Shown here: in pieces, positions 46,091 through 57,400 of the stretch
Layout: each line of letters starts with the position of its first letter
How positions within the stretch are numbered: position 1 is the stretch's first letter
Assembly: GCA_963681505.1 (NCBI GenBank)
Contig: OY811977.1
Coordinates: 7,828,991-7,892,990, forward strand
DNA: 64,000 nucleotides
Direction of reading: 5' to 3'
DNA from: Eunapius fragilis
Taxonomy: Eukaryota; Porifera; Demospongiae; Spongillida; Spongillidae
Notes under the pieces: generated by a model
The model's database searches: none
What the model saw: the letters and a program-made list of their open reading frames with translations, nothing else
What the model was told of the DNA's origin: nothing
Translations under genes and position numbers: made by a program

Positions 46091-47390
46091 TTGATTGTAA
46101 TGTGATGGGCATTATTTAGATAGTGTTGAGATATAATATTTTGGTATTTTTGACATTATATATTTGTGAGTAATGGTCAAATGAGCAAGTGAAGTGCTGA
46201 CCTTGTGGTTATATACCTGTTATCCAAGTATGGTTTATATGCGTGCATGTGCAACAAGATTGTGTAACAGTGTATATGTACCGTAGATATTTGATGATGC
46301 ATTTCAGTAAAGCTGAATTATTTATCCGGACTTACTTGCACGTTCCTTTGAACAAGGAATTCTTTGCTTAGATCGTTTCTTGTTCAGTAACCTTGACTGG
46401 AAGTGTGTGTCTAACAACAGTGGTAATAACTGTCGCTGCCAAAGGGTTGGGACAACTTGTAAGTTGAGAAAGTGGGGGGGGGGGGGGGTCATATCAGTGA
46501 GGATGAGCAGGGGTGGGTATGGTCATACGAGCTGGGGTAAGTCTTTTATGCCAAAGGGTTGTGACAACCAGTAAATTGAGCAGGATGTGGGTGTGGTCAT
46601 ATCACTAGAGTGAGCAGGATGTGGGTGTCTGGGATGAGAGGGGATGGGTGTGGTCTTAACAGCTTGGGAGAGCAGGACATGGGTGTGGTCATAACAGCTG
46701 GAGTAAGCAGGTGGTGATCATATCAGTTATAACATCTCACACACATATCATAAAGGAGTGCGTTGATAAAAGCATTGAGCTCCATCCTGGCCAAAGTGTA
46801 CATGTGTACGTTTACACTCATGTACATGTATGGACAGCACTGCAAGGACAGCAGCCAATACCATAACCACACCCCTATAACCACACCCCTAGAGCTACAC
46901 CCATATATAGGCATTACCCCCAACACCACAAATGATCAAACAAAATGAAATGGACACATTAAGATGTGGAGACCTGGATCATGAAAGGCATTGTGTACAC
47001 TGGGTACATAATGGACCTATATAAGGTGTAAAAAACAATTCAAGGGAACAAGGCTTCTGATAGAAAAGGAAAATTAAAATACACCACAGCATGTTGTCAT
47101 ATGTAGCTGAGTGTGCTAAAAATATTATTTCATGTAACATGTCATGACGGGAATGGATGTCACAACAAGGAATGGGGTTATCCTTTCAACCGTGTAAGTT
47201 ACAGGCTTTCTATGGGTGTTGGATGGAAGAAGCGCAGAGCTCAGTTTCCCACCTTCAGAGGACAAGGGTTGAGGTGTGTGGGTGTGGTGTGGATGCTTCT
47301 ATAACTTTGATTTTGTTGCTGTGTTGTACGTTTCATTTGTAGCCCTGATGACAGACACATGATGCAAGGTGATCACTCGCTTTAATAGCC
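46091..47390. other. 3' flank and spacer
   Basis: No exon is seen. A G run (46,474-46,487) precedes a degenerate 45-55-bp repeat built on 'gggtgtggtcatatcagctg' (46,500-46,725). Confidence 0.5.
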
Positions 47391-47394
47391 AGGT

Positions 47395-47815
47395 CTCTCT
47401 GCATGAGTCAATCACGGTTGAGGCTGATCTGGCTTCTCCTCCTCCGCAGAAGCACCTATCAAAATTTTTTCAATCCTTGCTTCATCCTCCCCAGTGAATA
47501 AGGCTCCAATCCTCTCTGTCTCTGCCCCTCATGCGGGTGCCTGGATCTCTGCCATCCCTTCCACTGGTCTAGCTCTACATCTTGAGCCTGCGGAATGTCA
47601 GGTTGCTCTTAGGTGGTGGTTGGGTCTTGATACATCAGGAGGTTCTCTGTGCTCCCTTTGTCCTGACATCGTTCTTGACCCTCTTGGTCATCACACTGCC
47701 TCTTACAGACGTGGTGGGGATGTGGTTACCAATTTTGCAGATTTTTGTCATCTATCTATGGGCACCTCAACCTATCACTATGAGATCTGTGGCAAGGGCC
47801 ATCATGGGTAGGGAG
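47395..47815 (+). pseudogene. retroelement C-terminal relic 2
   Basis: Frame 47,494-47,811 reads APILSVSAPHAGAWISAIP, 'LHLEPAECQVALRWWLGLDT', then 'CSLCPDIVLDPLGHHTASYR'. Same family as relic 1 at 43,295 but with different breaks. It lies just 5' of segmental copy B. Confidence 0.55.
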
Positions 47816-48181
47816 TTAGTCCATGGTTAATGTAGTTGAACTGTTGGTTCATAGACTTGTTTGTGAACAAGTGTTGGGACATTCATGCAATAAATATTTA
47901 ATTAAAAATAAATAAATGAAGTTCAACAATGTGACCTCCAACCTGGGCATGGGTCAGGGGCTGTCACCAATGTGGTTGTGTTTAAAAAGAAACTAGCAAG
48001 TGTGTGGGTAGATGATGTCCTTTTATTACATAATGACCACCAATTTTATTTGTACCTTCAAAATCATGGCGTAGGTGACAACCAACCCTGGTCTCCCCTA
48101 TTCATGTATGTACACTCACTAAGATATATACACACATACTTTAACACTGTATATGGAAATAGGAAAAATTAAAGTATATGT

Positions 48182-50825
48182 GTTTACCACCCCTGATTGG
48201 CAGGCCTACCTCATACAGGCCAAGTGAGTCCAGTTTGTGCTCTGGGTACATCCATTATGGCGGTAAATACAACTGCATGTACATGTACCTGTACATGGGC
48301 CCATGTGGGCTAGCCATAGACCTGTGCACTGGGTGCTAATGTTCATGTTCAATATACATGTGCTGTACATGTTCATGTCTGACCTAAACATGTCTGGTCT
48401 AGTTATTGTATTGCCCATCACCACATACATGAACACTGTACATGTATCTGAACATCACATTCTTTTTGCAGCAACATCTCTGAAATGCTTCAGTGGATTG
48501 GGGCCATAAACAAGTCTGCTGCCACGTACTCATCCCCTCCACTGGCAGCTGCTGTTGGATCAGGGTACGTGTTCCCATTGACGGAGCCCATCACATGTAA
48601 TGAATATTTTACTGCCAAGAGAACCAGTAGCGGATCCCTTCTATTATAGTATTGTTCATAGCAGGCAATTAGGCAATCCACATTGATAGTTGTGATAAAT
48701 CATTTAAACCCCTCTCCTCCCCTGCCACGCCCTCTCGTACGTCCACCCCTGACAACCACATATGTATCTACATTGTGCACGAATATGTTGTGTTAACTCC
48801 TTAATCTGGATGTATCAATTAATGGTTATATTTCAATAATGCTTTAGATATTGAAGTGTTGTTTTGTATATAAAAGTCCTTGAACACAACATGATGTACA
48901 TGTGTAACTTTAACTTTGCTTCTCTTTGCAGTAATGCTCACTTCCACAGACCAACATTTCCTTTGGCTCCTACCAAGAACACTCTGGTAAGACGTACAGG
49001 TTGATCATAGTGTGAATTGTAGGAGGAGGAGGGGGAGGGGGAAGGGAAGAAGTTGTAAAGTGATGGAAGGGGGGCAATAATTAAGTTACATTGTATATAT
49101 GCCTGCTTTACATGTGTGTTTGTGTGTAATTATGTACATGTACTTGTATGATATAAATTGACTTTGTACATGTACATGTAGATGCCAGTGCATTTCTGTG
49201 TGGACCTCAAGTGATTGTATTTTAGTTGCCTGTGTGGATGGGAGTTATCAGATTGAAGCACACATACATGTACACCACATACATGTGTATATTCATATTC
49301 GTTATTTGACCTTTACAGGAGGAGCAAATCAAATGTCATGAATCTAGGGTCAGTTAGCAGTGTACTAACACACAAGGACAGTGTACATGTACAGAGATAT
49401 TGCTTGCATGTGTATAGTGTATAGTGTGTGGTTAACCTCATGAGATGTGTTTGTATGAACATGTGTAGGCATTTTCAGTTCATTTCACTCATTTGAACAT
49501 GTATATAACAGGACACCTCGTATGTGTGGTCTTTCATGGCTCATACAGTAGAAGGGACCATGCACAAGTGAAATAAATGCAGAATAATGATATACATCAT
49601 ATGTACTGTGTAAAGCATCGATGTATTCAATTTGCCACATGTCATATTGGTATGCCGTATTGGTATTTGTGTGCACCTAACTTCATACGTGTGCTCTGAC
49701 CTAATAACAGGTAGCCTCACTAGAGAAAGAACTACACGAGCTGGAAAGCTACAAACCTGACAAGAAGAGTCACACGGTTATACAGGTGACCAGCATACTG
49801 CTAAACCTGCACAGTTCATATATCTGCATGTATTTATCCTTCTTGCACAGTGTGCACTCATTAGAATATGTGTGCATGTCTGTTGTGTACACAGTACATG
49901 GAGTTGACACATTAATTTTTTTCATCCACCGTAGGATTGGTTTGATAGACGAGAGTTTGTACAGTTTGAGGTAAGAACTGGAAAATGAGGTTTTGTGTTT
50001 TATGAATGAAGTATTGAGATGTTTGAATTTAAGTCTTAAATTTTTGTGGAAGCAAACTTTGCATACATGTACATGTGCATGAGATTTAGTGATGTTACAT
50101 TGGTCTATGGCCACATATGAGTCCCGGATATCCCGTGTGTGGGCCCCCAGCACTGATATCCAAGACACCTACCTGACAGGGTATTATCCTAGGTCCCTGA
50201 TATTCACTTGTTCTAGTACCTGAGGTTTACTGACCAGGTTGTGTACATTGTATGCTGGCTTTCTTGGGCAGAGGGGATGCATGGGCTTCCCATCATGGTG
50301 TGTGTCTGAAAGTTATCAGGGGGTAGGAATCTTAATACAACAACAAAGCTCTTTGATGGGGTTATTTACATGTACATACCCCCTCCCCCTCCTCCCCCCC
50401 CTCCCAAATATGTACTCCCCAGTGTTTCAGTATGTTCACCTAGTAGTCACCAATAGCCCACTTACATGAAAGAGTGTACTGCTCATATGCATGCATACTT
50501 GTTTGGTTGTATATATCCATGTACATCAGTCTATGTTTCCAGAACTGTTAGGCCATTACACAACGTATGCTCACGTAAAAATCGTATCGCTCAGATCAAC
50601 AGATTTAGGATCTACTTAGCTACGTTGACCAACCCGTCGTTTGTGGATTTCAGTGCCCCGATACCGAGTGGGCTGGTCCCTTCTCCCAGCATCAGCACGC
50701 TTGCCGCTATGGGAACCGGGAACTCCATGTCCTCATCGTCGTCCTTCAGAACTGAAACACCTCCACCATCGCTGAGTCCAAGAACGGAGCACAGGAAGGT
50801 GCCCATCCGACCGATGAAGAAGTAG
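48182..50825 (+). CDS. EFA6/PSD-like gene, copy B (5'-truncated, otherwise open)
   Basis: Exons corresponding to copy A: part exon 48,182-48,223 (FTTPDWQAYLIQAK), 48,472-48,564, 48,932-48,986, 49,319-49,348, 49,712-49,786, 49,935-49,970 and 50,595-50,825. All splice sites are kept. Exon 49,935-49,970 reads DWFDRREFVQFE with CGA where copy A has TGA, so the coiled coil and the Ser/Pro tail (to RPMKK-stop) are open. The PH domain lacks its first strands because the duplication begins inside the exon; I see no promoter or new first exon. Functional status is unknown. Confidence 0.8.
48626..48749. mobile_element. small hAT-like MITE, copy B position
   Basis: Counterpart of 24,041-24,172, with ends 'cagtagcggatccctt' and (reverse complement) 'caggggtggacgtacgag'. 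These ends match a CAGNGGYGGA consensus better than copy A's. Confidence 0.45.
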
Positions 50826-51256
50826 AGTCCCTGCTCTCCCGTACATGTGCAGGGTTCAGTGATAGCAGTGCGACTGATATTTGGTATATGTACAAGGTGT
50901 ATGAATACACATGTGTGTTGTATGTTGTACCGTTCCATCATTGGTCCTGTTGTTCTTTGTGTGTGCATGTGAGTGTGTGTGGTTGTTGTTGGATGAGGGT
51001 GATGATGTAGTAGTGTATGTTAAGTAATACATGCAGGACTGATCTATTATGATGGGTCCATAATTTGTGGTAAGCACCAGTTGTATTGTGGTTTACACTT
51101 CAACCAGGGATCCCCCTTCATACCAGAGGGATCCTCCCTTTCATACCTGTGGGAATTATCCCTCAAACTTGTGAGACTGGTCCCTCCTCCTTCATACCAG
51201 TCTGGTCCCTCCCCCTTCATACCAATGGGACAGATCCATACTATATCAATGCCTAG

Positions 51257-51417
51257 TGTAGTACTATTGCCGAGAGTCTATAGCAAATCACTGTAATATA
51301 TAATTACAAGCAGACTGCCCCTAAAAGGGCAATACAGGGTTTAAATACATCCACCAGCGCATGCGTGGAGCTGGCCAAGCACTACGCATATAAGTACAGA
51401 ATAATATAGCATCGCTA
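51257..51417 (-). repeat. 3' LTR of the gypsy element, split by nested insertion
   Basis: 161 bases of LTR remain on this side; the last TA is duplicated, and the terminal TACA is found at 54,425-54,428 beyond the nested transposon. One substitution (g/c, near 51,409) distinguishes it from the other LTR. Confidence 0.9.
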
Positions 51418-52257
51418 CACAGCCAAATTTATACAACCTGTACCAAGGAATGATGATTCTATCAGTCAGTATCAAGCATGACGATCAGTACAAACCAGGC
51501 ATGATGGCAAGCCACAATCTGATGCAGGATGTTTTTACAGTCTGTAGCTGGTAAATGTCACTTCCTGTAACATGTATTATTACAACATGTAGCAGTATGA
51601 TATCATTAGTCTGACATGTTGCAATACATCTTGAATCAATAATGATTAACATTCAAATGTGCATCGTATAAATATAATTCTATACCGTATAACAGCACTG
51701 AAGTCAACGTTGACAAAAAAACAAAAACAAAACTGAGATATTATTAGTCCAATCGTGAAGTAACCACTTGTGTATAAAAATCATGTGCGTTGTATCGCAA
51801 AGTGGCTCAGGCCAGCGCAGAAGTGGGTACGGAGTAGCACTGTATATTGTTTTTGCATCCCATGTCGTCAAATCAGGAGAGGAGTTGCACAGAAAAGCTT
51901 TCAGGCAACCGCTGCAGCCATAAAAAGGGCACAGCCGTGTAGAAATACTTTTGCCAAATGGTTTGGTCAGGTTCTTTTTTGCTCCACGGATCCGCCCCCT
52001 TTCTCTAACGATGGATTAATTATTAAAAACATTAAAGCCTGACGCGTTTTTGAAAAAAAAAATCACAATGTGGTCTTCTAAACGCTGTAGCAGAGCTGGC
52101 TTCCCCGGGATTATACGCCTCATCTGGCCAGAATTGCAGCATAGAAGATTGGTACGTCCCTTGATTGAGCTATAAACGTACCACGAGGTCGCACGGTTGA
52201 ATTTTAATTAAAGCGCAGCGTATTTCATATTTCACTTGCTGAGTTTAGCTGAGTCTA

Positions 52258-52258
<1 letters not shown>

Positions 52259-52310
<52 letters not shown>
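52259..52310. repeat. (GT)n microsatellite in nested element
   Basis: About 48 bases of GT. Confidence 0.95.
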
Positions 52311-52311
<1 letters not shown>

Positions 52312-52398
52312 TGCGTACGAGCGTGTATGTACGGTTGCACGTGGGCGACGCTTGTTATGGTGTTACGAGGTGCAGGTGCCTTCTTGTAATTAATTAAT

Positions 52399-52616
52399 CC
52401 CCTGTCCACATGGGAGCTGTGCTACCCCTGTCCACATGGGAGCTGTTGGGAGCTGTGCTTCCTCTGTCCACATGGGAGCTGTGCTTCCCCTGTCCACATG
52501 GGAGCTGTGCTTCCCCTGTCCACATGGGAGCTGTGCTTCCCCTGTCCACATGATAGCTGTGCTTCCCCTGTCCACATGGGAGCTATGCTTCCCCTGTCCA
52601 CATGGGAGCTGTGCGT
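52399..52616. repeat. 26-bp minisatellite in nested element
   Basis: About eight units beginning 'tgtccacatgggagctgtgc' plus six bases; one unit is partly duplicated (gggagctgttgggagctg). Confidence 0.95.
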
Positions 52617-52989
52617 ATTGTTTGTGACAATCCAAGGGCTTCACAACTTGTGAATCATCTAGGAAGTACAGCACTGTAAGTTTGAAGCAAGATTTATTAA
52701 TTTCATTTTATGCATTTTATTTTCTATGTTACAAAGGTCAGGCAAAAACACAACCCAGAAACCATCTGTGCACTCAGAATAAGATATACAATGCTGCAAC
52801 ATATGATGGACATCAGATTACAGCAAACTGAAAAACAGAGGGGGAAAAAAAAGGAAGGCTTTAGGATTGTGGGAAGATGAAAATCCTTTGCTATCCATCC
52901 CTGCCGATCTATATCAGTAAGAGAATGTCTTGTCTACTGATTGTCATTTTAAAGAGTACTCAATTTCAGATGCATCCCGGTTGATGGGC

Positions 52990-54085
52990 TTATGTAAGTA
53001 CATACTGAAGGTCATCATGCTCTTCTTTTTGAGAAGCAAAAAACTCATCTGCTTCTTCATCTGGTCGATAATATGAGGAGATTTGGACCATCTTCATCTT
53101 TTAATGCAGAGCGGTATGTACATATTACTTATAAACCTTTTTTCATCGCCTTGCTTCTACAGATTTGAGTCATTTAACTCACATGTACACATGTACAATG
53201 TGTATGGAAACAGGCTTGCTCCTAGCCGTGACATTGCTAAACGTTTTTCAGTATTGCAGCATCTTCGTTCAATATGTCTTAGTGGCAACCCTGCTACAAG
53301 GTTAAAGATCATGACAGATTTGAACATACTGCTATCACTGTTTTATTCCAGGTGTGGAGGTGCACTAAAGGAACTGTATTTAGCACCCTTTGTACAACAT
53401 TTGATTTGTGGTATTTCATCACAAGAACTACATTCTGACAAGAACATGTATAAGGCTGGAGTAGCAAGAAAGGTACGGATATATGTGTACATATTGCAAC
53501 CAATTGTATTTTATGTTGCAATTGTGTTCTAGGCATCACGGCACTCATGCAGCCTGTCAGCTGTGTTACTTAGTGGTGTTGGAAGTCTTGAAAACCTCAT
53601 GAGTTCTGGAACACAATTCAACACGCTACTGGAAGGAATTGTACCTGAGGACGCTGTTACACAACATAATGCCATCATGTCTCAAGGTTCAACACTAGTG
53701 AACTCAGGAGATTATGTTGAACTCATATCACCTCAGCACAACGTAAGCATCAATTCATGCACACGTACAAAATGCATAAGAGCCAAACTTTACTTTATGT
53801 TCTATATAGATGAAGTATGGAATTCTTCTTGCGATCTGTGCACTTTCAAATGGTTCTGTGCACTGCCTTGTTCAAGGCTTTCAATGTCTTGAAACACCTG
53901 ATGGTCAGCCACTCCTCAACGAACATGAGTGTCCTCTACTGGAACTCAGCAATATAATATACAGTACATCTGGCTCCAATGTAATGCGAGCAGTCTCCAT
54001 CATCCATGAATGTGGAGGCACCTGCACATTTCGTGAGACTACATGCAGCAGTGCAGAACATAGACAGAATGGACATTGCAGTTAA
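52990..54085 (+). pseudogene. transposase C-terminal region, several exons (Plavaka-like)
   Basis: Spliced reading: 'THLLLHLVDNMRRFGPSSSF' NAER | 'FESFNSHVHMYNVYGNRLAP' SRDIAKRF…SGNPATR | GGALKELYLAPFVQHLI… | 'SCSLSAVLLSGVGSLENLMS' … | 'YGILLAICALSNGSVHCLVQ' to a stop at 54,083-54,085. Joins have GT-AG ends (53,111-53,161; about 53,301-53,351; 53,474-53,531; 53,741-53,810). The HL…RRFGP…FESFN…N-R-x-A-P-S-R-D-I pattern is the one I associate with Plavaka transposases of the CACTA/Mirage/Chapaev group; I rate that assignment as moderate. The upstream DDE core is not present. Confidence 0.55.
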
Positions 54086-54428
54086 CAAACTTGTGTTTAA
54101 CCATTACTGGAACAACACTATGTATTGTTACAACGTGTACTGTACACTGTATAACAATAACTGAGCAAAATATTATTCATTTTCAGACATGAATGTAATT
54201 TAATAACAACGTCCATAAAAGGACGCCTTTTCCCTGATCCAAACTGTCATCAGTATTGGTTCAAGCATGATAAAAAAGCTGATACAGGAAGTTGCATCAA
54301 CCTGGTACATTGTATTTGTTTACATGCATTGGTACAGGTATCACAACCAATCTGACCCAAGCATGATATCATCAACGTACCAACCATGACATCATTTCAA
54401 ATCAGGAAATACAATTTGGCTGTGTACA

Positions 54429-54441
54429 CTACTCCCCTTTT
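54429..54441 (-). promoter_or_regulatory. polypurine tract of the gypsy element
   Basis: In transcript sense AAAAGGGGAGTAG lies directly before TGTA, the 3' LTR start, about 40 bases after the pol stop. It primes plus-strand DNA synthesis. Its adjacency to the LTR is visible only once the nested element is recognised. Confidence 0.9.
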
Positions 54442-54479
54442 CAAAGAGGCACTTCCACGATCCGGACGAAGTTTTGACG

Positions 54480-57400
54480 TCACCAAACAGGATTCCAGCC
54501 ATACCGGGAGGGGGCGTTACGTGTACGTTTGGGGTAGCGGGAGGCCGATTGTTCCGGTGGCGATTGACGTACTCGTTTCTGATGTCTGGACCTACCAGAT
54601 TCGTCAGATCTCGACGCCGGGCTTAATGCTGTTTCAGACTCGAGAGCTGCGCCTTCAGGGTTCACACCAGGAGCCAATTCTGGTGCGGTGTGTGAACGTT
54701 CTCTAGGGGCCGGCGGAAGTTCAGCAAGGCCAGACCCATCCGGCTCTTGTTCCTCATTCCGAGTCCCGGGATCCACCACGACGTCTTGATCGTCTTCTTC
54801 AAAAAACTGAAGCTGACTCCCAGGGGGCTGTGCAGGCTCACGACGATCACTGCTCGCATCAGTATTTTGCACTTCATCGCCTACTGGTTTTATCCGTATA
54901 TTGTCCGGACAGGGTTTCAACCGATCGAAGTGCACTACTACTCTTTTTCGTGAGCCAGGGCGTTTATCCTGGATCCTGTACACAACGGGCGATATTTTTT
55001 TGATAACCTTGAAGGGCCCAGTCCATGGGCAGTGCAGCTTTCTTGACCTCCCCCTCGGCACCACCGGGTTGTTCAACCACACCAATTCCCCGACCTGAAA
55101 CTCCCGCCCATGCACCCTTTTGTTGTACAATTCTTCCGATCTGACAGCTGTTGCCTTCAGGTGTTCTCGGGCCTTCTCATAAGCGCCCTCCATGGTAGCT
55201 TTTAATGTTTTCACATACTGATGAGGCGACACAGGTTCTGTCGGACAAGAACCGTACATAATGTCCACCGGGAGTCTAGCAAGGCGACCAAACATTAAGT
55301 AGAATGGTGCATAGCCCGTTGACGGATGAACGGATGTATTGTAGGCCATACATACCTTCCTGAGATGCTGTTCCCAATTACTCGGGTCGTCCTCCACGGT
55401 ACTAGCCAGCATGGCCAACATCGTCCGATTAAAACGCTCAACCAGTCCATCCGATTGGGGATGGTAGGGTGTAGTGCGCGTCTTGTCAATCTGAAGAAGA
55501 CGACAGACTTCCTGCATTACATTGGCCTCGAACTGTCGCCCTTGGTCCGAATGCAGCTGCTCAGGAACTGAAAACCTACAAAAGAACTCATCCACTAATT
55601 TATTAGCCACTGTCACCGCCTCTTGATTGGGGATCGCGTAAGCCTCGACCCATCGGGTAAAATAATCAGATGCCACCAGGATGTACGTATCTTCAGATTT
55701 GGAAGGAGTTAATGGTCCAACTATGTCCACTGCCACCAGCTGCAAAGGGTAGCCTGCTGTCATGCTCTGAAGGGGGGCTCTGCTCTTGTGAGAAGGGTTC
55801 TTTCTTGCTGCACAAGTAGGGCAAGTCTTACACCATTCCACTGCATCTTCGGAAAATCCGGGCCAGTAGAACCTCTCACGTAGTCGACCCAGAGTTTTTG
55901 CTTCTCCCAGATGACCACCGAACGCACCTTCGTGCAGATGCTTCAATACCTGGGACCTGGCTGCCTTCGGAACCACAACTTGCTGAATAACACTTTCTGC
56001 GTCTTCACGATGCCTGAAAAGAACTCCATTCTTCACCAACAACTGTTCCCACTGTTGTACTAACTGGTTAAATTCTCTACTCTTGCCTTTACAGAAACTG
56101 GCCTCCGGGACTTTTCCTGAGATCACAGACTGGAGAAAAGGTCCAATGTCTTCGTCGGCACCCTGGAGCTCTCGTATTCCGGTAAGCGGTTGGTCGCTGT
56201 CTTGCACTGCACAGCTGCACGATTGCGCGGGATATTCCAGCTGCAGCACCTTTCCAGGGGATTCACTCTCGCCCAAATTATGAAGACGAGATAAGGCATC
56301 TGCATTTTGGTGGCAGCTCCCCTTGCGATGCACTACTTTAAAGTCAAATTCTTGGATTTGTTCCAGCCACCGCGCCAGTTGCCCTTCAGGCTCCTTCATG
56401 CTGTAAATCCACTGCAAGGAGCTATGATCTGTTCGAAGTGTAAAGTGGTGACCTAACAGGTAAGGCCTGAAATGTTTTAGAAAGGTGACCACTGCCAATA
56501 ATTCTTTCCTGGTCACGCAGTACTTTCGTTCAGCCTTGCTGAGAGTACGACTAGCGTACGCCACCACCCTCTCCAAGCCGTCGTGTTTTTGCAACAAAAC
56601 TGCTCCAATTCCAGTCTCACACGCATCTGTATCCAGAAGGAAGGGTTTACTGAAGTCTGGGAATGCGAGAATCGAGGCAGCAACCAGCTGAGATCTCAGC
56701 TCCTGAAAGGAAATGGAACACTCTTCTGACCAGCAGAACTCACGTCCTCGTTCGGTAAGCTGATACAGGGGCTTCGCGATAGTTGCGAAATTCTGAATAT
56801 AATTTCTGTAGTATCCAACCAGCCCCAAGAATTGCTGCACGTCGCGCCCTGAGGTGGGAACCGGCCACGTCTTCACAGCGTTAACCTTCTCTGGATCGGT
56901 GTGAATTCCCTCTCTCGTAACGACGTGACCAAGGTACACCACCTTCTCCTGGAACAGCGAGCACTTAGAGGGTTTTAGTCGCAGCCCCGCCCGTCGTAGT
57001 CTTTCCAGCACAAGTATCAAATTTTGAAGATGACGCTCGAAGGTTTTTCCCATGATGACTATATCGTCAATATAAACGAGACAGCGTTCCCACTGGATAC
57101 CGGAGAGTACCAGATCCATCAACCTCTGGAATACCGCCGGAGCGTTACACAATCCGAACGGCATAACTTTGAATTCAAAAAGTCCTTCTCGGGTGCAGAA
57201 TGCCGTTTTGTGCCGATCTTTTTCTTCTATTTCTACCTGCCAATAGCCGCATATGAGATCCAAAGTGGAAAACCACTTCGATCCACTTAATGCTTCCAAT
57301 GTATCGTCCACTCTCGGTAGGGGGTAGGCGTCTTTCCGTGTGACAGAATTTAGCTTCCGGTAGTCGATGCAAAACCGCAGAGATCCATCCGTTTTCGGAA

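Larger units (their letters stand above)
51418..54424 (+). mobile_element. nested DNA transposon in the gypsy LTR (Plavaka/CMC-like)
   Basis: 3,007 bp with inverted ends CACAGCCAAATT, flanked by a TA duplication (51,416-51,417; 54,425-54,426). It splits the gypsy 3' LTR four bases from its inner end, and excision in thought restores LTR-TACA-polypurine tract exactly. It contains a GT microsatellite, a 26-bp minisatellite and a multi-exon transposase C-terminal part on the plus strand. The N-terminal catalytic part is missing, so it appears non-autonomous. Confidence 0.88.

Noticed and set aside
51770..52042. 90-residue plus-strand frame in the nested element
   Set aside because: No family resemblance and no link by splicing to the transposase exons; probably chance.
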